DNA of 64,000 nt from Dama dama (taxonomy: Eukaryota; Chordata; Mammalia; Artiodactyla; Cervidae). Made by a program: the position numbers and the translations under genes. This document shows positions 1-11,700 of this stretch, piece by piece. The first letter of the stretch is position 1, and every line of letters starts with the position of its first letter. Location of the stretch: the NCBI RefSeq assembly GCF_033118175.1, contig NC_083694.1, positions 34,371,608 to 34,435,607 of the forward strand, in the 5' to 3' direction. Under the pieces are notes generated by a model, which was given only the letters and a program-made list of their open reading frames with translations, had not been told where the DNA came from and ran no database searches.

Positions 1-146
1 CTCCTCTGTCCATGGAATTCTCCAGACAAGAATACTGCAGTGGGTAGCCATTCCTTTCTCCAGGTGATCTTCCCAACCCAGAGATCAAACCTGGGTCTGC
101 TGCACTGCATGCAGACTCTTTACCATCTGAGCCACCACGGAAGCCC
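1..146 (-). repeat. Bov-tA SINE, cut by window edge
   Basis: Reverse-complement Bov-tA tRNA-Glu-derived SINE. The body (captured in the opposite sense as 'ctctgtccatgg' and 'gaatactgc') runs into the tRNA-like head, which ends 'accacggaagccc'. The 3' tail lies off the left edge. It sits in NME7 intron 1. Confidence 0.85.
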
Positions 147-1377
147 ATGGCACACTGCTTGTAGAGTACAAATGGGTAATATTTGGAGTTATCTTCTCTA
201 TTCTCTGTATACACAAAAGTAAATAGATGACTCGACTATATTCTTTATCTTATCTTCAACAGCATCTATGGGAGACAACCTTAACTACAGTTGCCTATCT
301 CTGCTTCACAAGATAAAGGTGGTTCTAAAATCTGAAACCTGAACCCAATTCTGCTACTAGAAGCTACAACAGTAACAAACCAGATGCAGATAATTTAACT
401 GCAATGACCAGGAAGCCACACCAGGAAACAAGCTCCATCCTCAGCTGCTTATAGAAACCATCAGCTTTGATAGAGCACAGATGCCTGTGTCCAGACTGAA
501 CAGATAAAGGACATCTGTTTCTTTTTCTAAAGGCCTAATCTTTCTCATAAAGGACTGACAGCAGATTGGATGCAGAAACTTGAAAATTCTACTCTAGTCA
601 ATTTTACGCTTTCACTAAATTCAGTTTTTCCTGCCACACAATAAGATTGTCACTAGGTCAACGGAGGAAGAAAAGATCTATGTCCCTTGAGATTTCAACT
701 ATTTTGCCATTTATAGTGTGTACTGGTCAAAGTATATTATATCTTGAACTTTGTGGATCATGATGCACAGTAAGAAATATATTCTATATCATAATCCAGT
801 ACACACAACACACATATAATTATTTTAAAAGTTTCATGAAAGCAACCCTGACATGCAATGAATACAGTAAAAGTCTACTTCATGTGTCTTCTTTTTTAAT
901 GTTGGCAACATACCACGAATTAATTTCATGACCCAATAATGGGTTACAACTATAGTTTGCACAACACTGCTAAACTATGTTCTTGTGGTTTACCCTTTGC
1001 CTACCTCTCTACTGGCATCTCATGCTATTCTCTACTGTACTCCCCCCACACCGCTTCACAATCTAATTTCTGTTCTTTGTTCACATTAAACCTTAAGGTC
1101 ACAGCTCAAAGCTCTTTTGATCTTGTTGTTGGTACAGTCTAGAATCTTCCCTCAGATCACTGTGCCTTAATATTCAGACTTCAAGACAAAAGTCACTTCC
1201 TCAGAGGAGCCTTCACTGACCACCCAATCTGAAAAAGCTACCACACACCCCTCTCGCCAACACAGAGGGTGCAGGGAGGAGTCCACTGCTCTTAGGGCTG
1301 TTGAAAAATCTGAACGGTAGGCACCAAAAACAGTATTTTGCAAATGTCACTTTCCATCTCCTTATGCCACTGTACAG
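147..1377. other. NME7 intron 1, no gene seen
   Basis: AT-rich intronic DNA left of the NME7 first exon. About 1075-1270 resembles the 3' part of an L2 LINE ('gccttcactgaccaccca'). No exon with a plausible frame and splice sites was seen; the short open frames here are not convincing. Confidence 0.4.
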
Positions 1378-1588
1378 GGTTCCCTGGCGGCTCAATGATT
1401 AAGAATTCGACTGCAATGCAGGAGACGCAGGTTCAATCCCTGGGTCAGGAATATTCGCTGGAAAAGGAAATGGCAACCCACTCCAGTATTCTTGCCTGGG
1501 AAATCCCACAGACAGAGTAGTCTGGCGGGCTACTGAGCCCACAGGAGTGCAAAGAGCTGGACACAACTGAGTGTCTGAGCACACACCT
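1378..1588 (+). repeat. Bov-tA SINE
   Basis: Full-length-looking Bov-tA. It has the tRNA-Glu-like head (ttccctggcggctca), the 'caatgcaggaga' block and the 'actccagtattcttgcctgg' block, and ends near 'acacaactgagtgtctgagc'. Confidence 0.85.
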
Positions 1589-1677
1589 CAGCTGTCACAG
1601 AAGAGTTAAATAAAATAAATTTTGAGGAGAAATTACTGGATCTGGCACTTAAAAGGCCATTCAAAATTTAAGCAAGA

Positions 1678-2504
1678 ACAACTTCATGATATCAACAACC
1701 TCAGATAAGCAGATGATACCACCCTAGTGGCAGAAAGCAAAGAGGAACAAAGAGACTCTTGATGAAGGTGAAAGAGGAGAGTGAAAAAGTTGGCGTAAAA
1801 TTCAACATTCAAAAACTAAGATTGTGGCATCCAGTCCCATCCCCTTCATGGCAAATAGATGGGGAAAAAATGGAAAAAGTGGCAGATTTTATTTTCTTGG
1901 GCTCCAAAATCACTACAGAGGATTAAATACTATAGAGGATTACAGCCACAGAATTAAAACATGCTTGGTCCTTTGAAGAAAAGCTATAACAAACCTAGAC
2001 AACATATTAAGAAGCAGAGGCATCACTTTGTTAATAAAGGTTCAAATAGTCAAAGCTATAGTTTTTCCAGTAGTCATGTATAAATGTGAGAGTTGAACCA
2101 TAAAGAAGGCTGAATGTCGAAGAATTAATGCTTTTGAACTGTGGTGCTGGAGAAGACTCTTGAGAATCCCTTGGACTGCAAGGAGATCAGACCAACCAAT
2201 CCTAAGGGAAATCAGTCCTGAATATTCATTGGAAAGACTGGTGCTGAAGCTGAAGCTCCAATACTTTGGCCACCTGAGGCAAAGAGCCAACCCACTGGAA
2301 AAGACCCTCATGCTGGGAAAGATTAAGGGTAGCAGAAGAAGAGGGTGTGACAGAGGATGAGATGGTCAAATGGCATCATTGACTCAATAAACATGAGTTT
2401 GAGTAAACTCAGGGAGACAGTGAAGGACAAGGAAGCCTGGCGTGCTGCAGTCCACGGGGTTGCAGAGTCAGACATGACTTAGTGACTGAACAACAACTTC
2501 ACGA
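1678..2504 (+). mobile_element. BovB (RTE) LINE, 5'-truncated 3' end
   Basis: Decayed 3' end of a BovB non-LTR retrotransposon. The translated sense strand shows the reverse-transcriptase YADD region in damaged form near 1700 ('gcagatgatacc'), then the typical BovB C-terminal stretch around 2160-2360 (RIPWTARRSDQ, LEKTLMLGKIKG) with frame breaks. An 11-12 base near-repeat 'caacttcatga / caacttcacga' at about 1680 and 2494 looks like a target-site duplication. BovB is the RTE-clade LINE shared by ruminants and squamates; this copy cannot be coding. Confidence 0.85.
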
Positions 2505-3503
2505 AGCTGTTAGAGAGGAATTCAGAAAACAGAGTTTTGAGGATGCAAGTGAACAAACAGAATTTGCTAAAAATGGAAGCACTATGCTTTCCAGCAGTTT
2601 ACTGATAGGTGGGAGGAATAGATAAACAACACAAGATAGGGAATGGCTTTATTTCATTTTCTTGAGCTGTATGACTCAGACACTGAGGAGAAGGAAATGG
2701 AAAGGAAGAGGTTGAAAGTACAGGAAAGAAGAACGATAATCCGAAGCAAAATGTCCTGTAAGGAGTCGGGGGGAATAAGATTTAGAGCAAAATTGAAAGC
2801 ATTATCCTTCAACACCTGTTTCTATAAACTAGAAACAAAAGACCCAATGATGGGTAAAAAGAAATATCAATATATAGGTTGGAGGCTTGGGGCTAAAGAA
2901 ATTGACCATAGACTCCGTCATCTGGTTGGAATGGAGGGAAAGGGACAGGGTTTTTAAAAGTGAAGGTTTGCAAAGGGCTTGGAAGGAGGAGGGCAGGGAC
3001 AGACTGGGGTAATAAAATGGGTTGCTGAGTAGTAGTGGAGAAAGAAGGGGTAAGTGGGAGAGTCTCCGATGTTAAGTTCATAACTAAATTCATCTGACAA
3101 CGGACATCCTTCTATCCTCCAGTTCTTTATTTGTAAATGTTTAAAATATTTGGCAATTAAGTGAATACACTAGAACCCTGGTGTTTTCAAACATGTGACT
3201 GAATTAAAATCATCTATAGGCTTTTAAAAATTCAAATATAGAGCCCCATTCCTATTTATTCACAATTTCTAGGGGTGAAGCTCTAGGAAGTCGATTTTCT
3301 ATAAATGATCTTCAAGCGATCTTGAGGGGCATTCTTGTTAAAAAGCACAGAACTAGAAGGTAATCAACTGGCTAGAAGAGAACTAATGCAAAATACAGCT
3401 ATTACTAACTGGCCCTTAGACAAGGTATGCGACAGTGGTTGACCACTCAAGAAAGCAAAGACTTCAGAATATAAGGATATTCAGATCAGTAATGAGAAAG
3501 TAG
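2505..3503. other. NME7 intron 1, no recognised feature
   Basis: Unique-looking intronic sequence. A 104-codon open frame at 2643-2957 (+) has no recognisable domain and no splice or conservation support visible here, so it is taken as chance. Confidence 0.4.
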
Positions 3504-3709
3504 GGCTTCCCAGGCTGCACTACTGTTAAAAGAACCTGCCTGCCAATGCAGGAGACTCCAGAGACATGGATTCGATCCCTGGCTGGGTAAGATCCCCTAG
3601 CAAAGGAAATAGCAACCCAGATCCAGTATTCTTGCCTGGGAAACCCCATGGACAGCGGAGCCTGGCGGGCTACAATCCTTGAGGTCACTGAAGAGTCAGA
3701 CACGACTGA

Positions 3710-3742
<33 letters not shown>

Positions 3743-3776
3743 GTCAGACACGATTGAGCGCACACACACACACACC
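3504..3776 (+). repeat. Bov-tA SINE with (CA)n and duplicated tail
   Basis: Bov-tA from 'ggcttcccaggctgc' to about 3712. It is followed by a CA run (about 3714-3741), then a second copy of the SINE tail ('cagtcagacacgattgagcg') and another CA run to 3776. The tail plus microsatellite therefore looks tandemly duplicated. Confidence 0.8.
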
Positions 3777-4179
3777 CGAGCCAATGAAAAAGTAACATAC
3801 ACACCACAACACAGTGTTAAATGAAGCGCGTTAAGGTGAAGCTGCGAGCTTGCGGGGTAAAAATGATTAAAAATAAAAACATTTTACACGTCTGTTAGAA
3901 ACAACGTCTCACCTCAAACTGTTAGATTCAATGTCTTACCCCTACACTTTCTGTCGCATTACTCTTGAGGCTTAGCAGTACAAAAGTGGGATTCATGGTG
4001 CTACAAAAAAACAGGAAAAACAAGAAAACTGCAGGGACGGCGCATGGAAAGGGAGAAAGAGAAAACGAGGTGAAGAGAGAAGGGACGCGAACTCCTCTCC
4101 GGGCCCAGAGGCCCCAGGACTTGGGATGCGACGTAAACACGACCCCGGAGCCTTTCTTCTGGCCTCGCCTAGCACTCAC

Positions 4180-4182
4180 CAT
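4180..4182 (-). CDS. NME7: NME7 start codon at end of first exon (partial gene)
   Basis: On the minus strand the sequence reads 'gatcctgaggctATG' followed at once by the donor 'GTGAGTG'. A mostly non-coding first exon would thus end with the start codon, and the rest of the protein would lie beyond the left edge. NME7 encodes a nucleoside diphosphate kinase family protein with a DM10 domain and two NDK domains; it belongs to the gamma-tubulin ring complex and the axoneme. The identification rests on gene order (NME7-BLZF1-CCDC181 in other mammals) and on the promoter layout, not on protein sequence, because no second NME7 exon falls in 1-4180. The exon probably starts between about 4230 and 4330. 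Confidence 0.55.
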
Positions 4183-4322
4183 AGCCTCAGGATCTTAGCA
4201 CAAGGAAACAGGTATCTTTGCAACAGGAAGGAACCGACACCAACGCCGGGTTACTCCGGCAACAAAGCCCCGCCTACCGCCGGACTCCAGCCGGGCCGCC
4301 AGTGGCCCGCCCCTTCGTCTCT

Positions 4323-4327
4323 ATTGG
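4323..4327 (-). promoter_or_regulatory. inverted CCAAT box (NF-Y type)
   Basis: ATTGG on the plus strand, i.e. CCAAT read in the direction of NME7, about 140 bases upstream of its start codon. This is the usual distance for an NF-Y site in a TATA-less promoter. Confidence 0.5.
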
Positions 4328-4381
4328 CTAAGAGTAAACGCACCTCCGCCCACTCGGTCGACAGTACTGCCCCTTCACTCC

Positions 4382-4396
4382 GTCGCCTAGGGTGAC
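4382..4396. promoter_or_regulatory. RFX X-box-like palindrome
   Basis: GTCGCC-TAG-GGTGAC is an inverted repeat of two half sites that fit the RFX consensus (GTNRCC, 0-3 bases, RGYRAC). RFX factors drive ciliary genes, and NME7 is an axonemal gene. Function is inferred from sequence and position only. Confidence 0.55.
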
Positions 4397-4426
4397 GGAA
4401 CACTGCCTACCTCTTTCCCCGATCGT

Positions 4427-4458
4427 CACTTCCGTTTGGTTGACAGGTGACCGGAAGT
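4427..4458. promoter_or_regulatory. paired ETS sites
   Basis: CGGAAGTG on the minus strand (4427-4434) and CCGGAAGT on the plus strand (4451-4458) face opposite directions 16 bases apart. GABPA/ELK-type sites of this form are common in TATA-less bidirectional promoters and often lie near the start site. Confidence 0.55.
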
Positions 4459-4459
4459 T

Positions 4460-4794
4460 GGAGCTACTACGTGGCTAAGGTCCAAATAATCTACATTTTT
4501 TAATAGGAGTTTATCCAGTTTCCACTTACTGAAGTCTTACACCAGATGTTTTATGTTGCTTAAGTTTAAATGCATCGCAGAGTGAGTTGACATTTTTCTT
4601 TTGGAAAATTTTCCGGAAACGAAACCCTGAGTAATCGGAAGTGATTATTTGTGAACCAGAAGCTTGATGTCACCAAGGCCTGGGCGGATCGGCTTCAGAA
4701 TGCTAGAGGAGTGCCTGACGTTAAACCAGTGAGATCTGGACGAAGATTCTGTCAAGTGAGGCCCCCTGCAATAGGAAGAGTAAGAATCTGAGAG
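4460..4794 (+). other. BLZF1: BLZF1 non-coding first exon (5' UTR)
   Basis: The exon end is set by the strong donor 'gagag|gtaagt' at 4795. The left end is only bracketed by the promoter motifs and could be tens of bases away. No coding start is used here; the first codons are in the next exon, about 890 bases downstream. Confidence 0.5.
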
Positions 4795-5683
4795 GTAAGT
4801 CCCAGAACGGACCTGTGTAACTAAGAGGGAATTTTGGAAAGGGACGGCGGTACGAGTTGAAGTTTTGGTGTTGAGCCGCTTTGGATTTAGGGAAAGGTTG
4901 CCTGTTGTTCCAGAAAGGCTTGTACCGCCTTTAAGGCCATCCATACATTTCTGAAAGCATATACTATGCCATTTTAATTTTATTACCAAGAAGTGCAAAT
5001 TAAGTTATGAATTTTTTTTTGTCGCTTGTCAGACATCTGAAGAGAAGCTCCTCTATGACCTATTTAATGAACAGTGGGTGGTGGTGGTGGTGTTAGAAGC
5101 TCTAACAACTAACACTAACACTAAGCTCTAACACTAAGTTGTTAGTCGTGTCCAACTCTTTGCGATCCTATGGACTATAGCCCGCAGGCTCTTCTGTCCA
5201 TGGCATTCTCCAGGCGAGAATACTGCCATTCCCTTCTCCAGGATTTAGTGAACAAACTAGTGTCAGTGATGTCTCGTGAGGACTTAATTAGTTTAACTGC
5301 TTTTAATTTCCTGGTGTCCATCAGTGATACAAAAGCCCCTTATTAACTACAGTACTATTTCTGAGCTAAATTTAAGGGCCTACATCTGATAATTTAGAGT
5401 CTACTAGTGGTAATTTAGAGTATACAGTGAAATTTGAAAGTAAGCTACCCCTGATTTTTTTAAGATATTTGGTAGTCATAACTATATTACCTTGCGAAAG
5501 GGGCTTTAAGGGGCACTTCCAAATGCAAGTTTACTAAATGCAGAAGCAAGTAGAATATCATAATATTAAAATTACAGGGACTTGGTGAATATATTTATAT
5601 GATACTGTTTTAATTCTTTCATTATATACATTTTTAGGTTTTTCAGTAGAAGTCTTGGGGTACATTTTCATTGGTGAAAAACA
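4795..5683. other. BLZF1 intron 1
   Basis: Intron between the non-coding first exon and the first coding exon. It holds the SINE fragment at 5139-5242 and otherwise nothing recognised. The second exon's acceptor is probably the 'tttttag' or 'tttttcag' tract at about 5630-5645, leaving a short 5' UTR before the ATG. Confidence 0.45.
5139..5242 (-). repeat. Bov-tA/BovA SINE fragment
   Basis: Truncated reverse-strand SINE: 'agtcgtgtccaactctttgc' through 'cattctccaggcgagaatac'. The tRNA head is missing. Confidence 0.75.
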
Positions 5684-5714
5684 ATGACTACTCTTGAAAG
5701 CTTAGAAACCAAAG
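5684..5714 (+). CDS. BLZF1: BLZF1 coding exon 1
   Basis: Encodes residues 1-10 (MTTLESLETK) plus one base of codon 11. The ATG lies in 'aaacaATGa'. The exon ends at the donor 'aaag|gtaagt'. Confidence 0.92.
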
Positions 5715-8700
5715 GTAAGTATTCTTCTTTTTGTGATAATTGTTTTTAAAACATGAAATTTATGACAATAGGATGAAGGAATGTTTGAGCCAGGGAACCA
5801 AACCCCAAAGAGCCCTTGGGAATCATCTGTGCTTCATTATCTCTTCATGTTTGTTTTTTAATACAGTGTTTACACTTCAGTACTTAAGATATATGTCTGA
5901 ATATTAACATTGTTTGGTAGTATTTACTAGATGGCTACTGGTGTTAAACAGTAGTGAGAGCAAATTTTTACAGCTATGTTCTCTGTCCACTAGAAGATCA
6001 AGATTTAAGTAAATAAAAGCATACCTTTTTAAAGATTTAGGTAGATAGACAAACAACTGGCAGATATAGAATACCTTTTTCTTACTGCATTGGTTAGGGC
6101 TACTGAAAGAAAGTATCACAAACTGGTGACTTAAACAACAGAAAATTATTGTCTCACAATTTTGGAGTCTAGTAGCCCAAGATCCGGGCTTCCGTGGTAG
6201 CTCAGCTGGTAAAGAATCGCCTGCAATGCAGGAGACCCCAGTTTGATTCCTGGGTTGGGAAGATCCCCTGGAGAAGGGATAGGCTACCCATTCCAGTATT
6301 CTCATGTTTCCCTGGTGGCTCAGATGGTGAAGAATCTGCCCACAATGCAGGAGACCTGGATTCGATCCCTGGGTTGGGAAGATCCCCTGAAGGAGGGCAT
6401 GGCAACCACTCCAGTATTCTTGCCTGGAGAATCCCTATGGACAGAGGAGTCTGGTGGGCTACAGTCCATGGGGTCGAAAAGAGTCGGAAACAGCTGAGCG
6501 ACTAAGCACAGCACAACACAGTCCAAGATCATGGGCTTCTCTGGTGGCTCAGTGGTATAGAATCTGCCTGCCAGTGCAGGAGACTCAGGTTTGATCCCTG
6601 GGTTGAGAAGATTCCCCTGAAGTGGGAAAAGGCAACTCACACATATTCTTTCCTGGAGAATCCCATGGACAGAGGAGCCTGACGGGCTACAATCTGTGGG
6701 GTCACCAAAGAGTTGGACATGATTTAGTGACTAAGCATCAACAACAAAGTCCAAGACGAGTATGTTGGCAGAGCCATGCTACCTCTGCAGGCAGTAGAGA
6801 AGGATCTGTTCCAGTCCTCTCTCCTAATTTCTGGTGGCTTGCTGGGAATTTCTTGTAGTTCATATCTTATAGACACATCACCATGATCTCTGCATTTTTG
6901 TTCAGTGGCCTTTTCCCTGTGTGTGTGTGTGTGTGTGTCTCTGTGTCCAAATTTATCCTTTTTTATAAGGACATCAGTCATATTGGATTAGAAATGCACA
7001 CTACTCCAATATGATCTCATCTTAACTAACTACATCTGCAAAGACTCTATTTCCAAATAAGGTCACATTCTGAGGTATGGACAACATTATGAATATTTGG
7101 GGTGGGACACAATTCAACTCAGAATACTTGCTAACTAAAATAGTTAACTTATTAGTCCTGCTTTGCTTGTCCTTTGTAGAGCATTTCATGCTATTACTCA
7201 TTCCCACTGTTTGAAATTCTTTCTATGATTTCCATGAGTTCATCTTATTTTCCATCTACTCTGTGGCCCTTCACTGCCCAATGCAGTAGCGACATGTGAC
7301 TATTTGAGTTTAATAATATTTTCTTAAAAATTAAAAAATTTTTACGTTTTCGGGTTTTTTTTCAGGTTTTCAGTCACATTGGCCACATTTAAGTGCTCAG
7401 TAGTCACATGTGACTGGTGGCTATTGTATTAGAAAGCGCAGATATAGAACATTTTCATCACTGTAGGAAGTCTTGTTGGACACCACTGCTCTAGCTATAG
7501 TTTTTTGTTTTGTTTTGTTTTTTGGCTGTGTTGGGTCTTCATTGCTTTGCATCAGCTTTCTCTAGTTGGAGCAAGCAGGGGCTACTCTTTGTTGCGGTGC
7601 AGGGGCTTCTCTTTACTGTGGCTTCTCTTGTTGTAGAGCATAGGTTCCAGGCACGCAGGCCTCAGGAGTTGTGGTGCTCAGGCTCACTAGTTGCCACCTG
7701 TGGGTTCTAGGGCATGCTGGCTCCAGAGCACAGGCTCAGTAGCCATGATGCACAGGCTTAGTTGCTCTGGGATGTGTGGAATCTTCCCAGACTGGGGATC
7801 CAACCCGTGTCCCCTGCTTTGACAGGCATATTCTTAGCACTGTGCCACCTCGTGTGGCCTATAGTTTCTTTTTAATCCTCCTCTTCTTTTAGTTTATCTT
7901 TTAAATATTAATGTTTCTGGGCCCTCTTTCTCTTCTACTTTCATTACTTTAATACTTATGACTTCCAAATCTATCTATAGCTTAGATCTCTTCTCTTGTG
8001 ATTCAGACCCTTACAGTCTACTGTCTACTATCTTCATTTAGACATAGATAAGTCTTAGCATGTCCCAAAGTGAGCACCTCTTATTTCAGGTTATTCTTGG
8101 GTGGAGTGAGTTATGGAGAAACTCTTTTCTTTTTTTTGGGAGGGGGGTGGGCGGGGCAGGGTGGAGTGAGATGAGAAACTATTCTTTGGAAGTCAGTTTT
8201 GCAGCAAGCAGATCTCCAACAGCAAACTCGTTAAAGGGGGTTTAAATGTGTTTAGGAAGTGAAGATCATGCTAATAAATATTTAATTGAATCAATTCAGC
8301 TATGTGCAACAGCATTTCAGAGTCACCAGAGGCTTTTTATAGTATTAGAGTAAGCAAATTAGAAACTGAAATGAAAGTAATAAGCTGGCGATTAATGGGA
8401 AAAAGAGCAATTAAATCGTAACTAATATGAAAGCAGTTAATGTGATTCTTGGCAAAAAGAAAAGTTACATACAACATTATCATTAGTAATTAAAAGTCAT
8501 TGCAAGGCCTCTGTGAAATTAAATTATTATTTGTTGTTACTTGTTTGTAATGAAGATTAGAGTTATAAAGCACTTTCACATACATTGTTTCAGTTGATCT
8601 TAATTTTACAGTGAAGTAGATAATTCAGCTATTAGTCCTAATCCTATGTAATATCATGATGACTGTTGTTAGTGAAGAAGAGTTACTTGTATCACGTGGC

Positions 8701-11700
8701 CTGAGAAAGGGTGAACTTACTTATCATGGTTGACGTTTGTTGGTTGCTTGCATTTCCTGTAACTGCCTCAGAAGAGGAGCAGGATTGGCTTAAGGAGACA
8801 GAACTTCCTCTCAGCGGACATTTGAGCAGTAGCCATCTTGAGAGGGATGTGTCCTTGCTGCTAGGGCTGTTATTGAAAGAGAAACATGCAGTAAATAGGA
8901 ACAGCTAGAAAATTAGAATTCGAATTCAAAACTTTTTCAGAGAGCAAAGTTGAAATTGAAAGTAAAGGGATTAAAGTCAGACAGTTTAGTCTGACCTTCA
9001 AATAGGAAGGTCTGCGATGTTCAGATACTTTTAATTCCATAAATAGTCTAACTTTTAAGTCTAGGTCTGTAGAATAATAATTATTAGGTGAAAAAGGACT
9101 TCATGGGTAGATAAATTTGGGAAATGCTGGATTAGAGGAGAAATTATACTATAGGACCCCTCAGAGCCTTTAATATACTAATGTACATTGTGCAACTCCA
9201 AAGAGATATAGTATGCAGCACTGCCCACACTTATTTGACCAGGAAACTCTTTATTTGTGGGGCCTGTGACAAAAGGAATGGTTGGATTCCATGTCAGTAC
9301 GTGTGGGCCTAACTCTTAAATTCACTGCCTATAGTATATTTTTCTAATTAAATGGTAACCAAACTTTATTAGGTGATATTGGTGACATTTAAAAGAATAT
9401 TAATTTAAAATCACCAAGTGATGATCCCTAATAACTGTTTTATAGCTGAACTGTGTATGATCTGAAAAGTTTGTCAGATTATAAATGAGTAATTACTGAT
9501 TTTGTGTAGTGGGAAAAAACTCAGCAATTTTTAAATAATTATTGGATGTTGAAATGAAATCTTCTAGGTGATGTGTTAATGTTAACATTGATGAACTTCA
9601 AAACACGTATTCACCTTTTCTGCACCAAATACCTTTAAGGTAAGCTGATGATACAAACATTAGAAGGCAGTCCCTTCCCTAAGGATCTCTCAGCAATTTC
9701 ATCTATGGGAGAAAAATACTCTTGTGTTTGCATTATTCTGAAAGCACTGTAGGATATAGGGGTTGTGGGGGCCTGGGTGGGGGGGTGGGGGCGTGAGCAA
9801 GTTAAATGGTTTGCCCAAGGTCATATAATAAGTGGCAGTAGAGACTTAAGTTTTGACTCAGAGTCCAGTGTTCTTTCCCCTATAACGATCCGGCTGACTT
9901 TGAGTATCTGTCTTCAAAGATTTACAATTTTATGAAAAAAGGAGAAATGTCTTTTTAATAACAAACTATAAAGTGATGTTCTTTTGTTGCTGAAAACTTG
10001 GCCTCTGTTCACTGGTGCCGAATAGAAATGTGAAGACAGAGCTTTGGAGGAGGGGCAAAGAGTAGCTTTGTTATTGGGTTGGCCAAGAGGTTCATTTGGG
10101 TTTTCCCATAAGATGTTATAGAACCCAAGGGGCCTTTTGGGCAACCCAGTACTTTGCCAGGCAAAGGGGGCCACAGCAGGCTAACGCTGTCTAGACTGTC
10201 CCTTTCCTGAAGGATGGCAAGGGGTCTTACAGTTTCAGAGTGGAAAATAGGGCTGTAGATAAGGATCAGGGCTGATGTCCTCTTACATTCTTCTTTCCTC
10301 CTGGAGACATTAATTAAGATCATTAGGGCTGGCGTCAGGTGGTTCTAGAACTGATTCTGATGGTCCTCAAGGTTATCGTTGTATGACCTCCTTTCTGGAA
10401 TGAAGAATGCTCACAAAGGACAGGAGCATTTTCTTGACATCAGATGCTTTCTAGACATCATGTGCTTAGTACAACTTTAGTGAGAGGGCAATCATTCTCA
10501 GGGTGCAATTAGGCAAGAAAGAGAGAGAGAACAAAACATCTGTAGGAGACAGGTTGAATGGACAGAAAGAATAAAGACTATAACATAATAATGTGGGTGT
10601 CTCAACTAGTTTCTGCTACAGCAAATTTGCCTCAGTATTTTAGAGCAAGTGTTGGCAAATTAGGGCTCTTAGGCCTTCTGAGAATATTTGCAATCAGTTT
10701 GATAATAGGGAACACTAACTTTGAATCCCACTTAAGCCAACTGTTATCCCAAATAAAAGGGCTTCCCAGATGCCTGCCAGTGCAGGAGATGCCAGAGCTG
10801 AGGGTTCGATCCCTAGGTCGGGGAGATGCCCTGGAGTAGGGCATGGCACATTCCAGTATTCTTGCCTGGAAAATACCATGGGCAGAGGAGCCTGATGGCT
10901 ACAGTCCATGGGGCTGCAAAGAGTTGGACATGACTGAGCATGCTTGCAAACACACATCCCAAATAAAAAGAACTGTTCTTTTCATTATTAGATCTATATT
11001 ACAAAAAAAAAAATCCACTTTTATTGTTATTATAATTTGAACTTCATCGTTAAAATTTTGTTTTTTCTCTTCATATATAAATGCCTATATAATATCCTTA
11101 ATTTTGCCTCATGGTCCACAAACCCTAAAATATTTATTATCTGGCCCTCTATGGAAAAAATTTGCCAACCCCTACTGTAGAATATTTGTTCTTTCCCTGC
11201 ATGTTACCAATGTGGGAGAAAGGCAGAAAGAATGAGCTGTAAACCTTAGATATGTTTTCATTCTTTGATAAGTGATCACAAGTAGAAATTAATATTGATG
11301 AATAATTGAAGGATTGTTTTGTTGGTTCCCTTCAAAGAATGGAAAGGGGTTGATATTTTACTCAAACATTGCTCATATTACAGAGCTTGTACAGAAGGTC
11401 ATTGTCCGGCCACCAGACCAAAGGTAATTGCTCTTGAATATGCCCCGGGTTGGGCCTAGTGCATATGTAATAAAGACTTCTATGTGCGTCACAGAAAAGC
11501 AGAACTATGAAAGTAAGTTACCAGGTGAGAAAACATAAAGCCTTGGCTCCCAACCCGTCTCCTTGCCTGTGCACATTAGCTGGAAGTATAGATGTTACAA
11601 AGAGGGAGCGGCCAGGTAATACACAGTACAGCTTTGGTTCCCGCAAATGCTTGAGTAAGTAGAACAGCTTCAACAAAGTTAAGTGTAAACTGAGTTTGAA

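Larger units (their letters stand above)
4000..4480. promoter_or_regulatory. CpG-rich bidirectional NME7/BLZF1 promoter
   Basis: This stretch is rich in CpG and GC against an AT-rich surrounding. It lies between the NME7 first exon (minus strand, ending 4180) and the BLZF1 non-coding first exon (plus strand, ending 4794). It holds an inverted CCAAT box (ATTGG at 4323-4327), an X-box-like palindrome at 4382-4396 and two ETS motifs at 4427-4434 and 4451-4458. There is no TATA box in a convincing place. The head-to-head layout is seen directly; the exact transcription starts are inferred. Confidence 0.75.
6084..7132 (-). mobile_element. MLT1-like MaLR LTR, split by two SINEs
   Basis: The plus strand carries the reverse complement of MLT1/MST-type solo LTR text: 'cacaaactggtgacttaaac' near 6118, 'ataaggacatcagtcatatt' near 6966 and 'aataaggtcacattctgagg' near 7057. 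It is old, non-coding and heavily diverged. Two Bov-tA units (6186-6520 and 6535-6748) interrupt it. A short (GT)n run at about 6918-6938 lies inside. Confidence 0.55.

Noticed and set aside
2643..2957. 104-codon frame in NME7 intron 1
   Set aside because: No recognised domain, no splice logic and no neighbour support; its length is compatible with chance in this composition.
6084..7132. Possibility of an endogenous retroviral coding region near the LTR-like sequence
   Set aside because: Only LTR-type text is seen, with no gag, pol or env-like frame next to it. It is at most a solo MaLR LTR.
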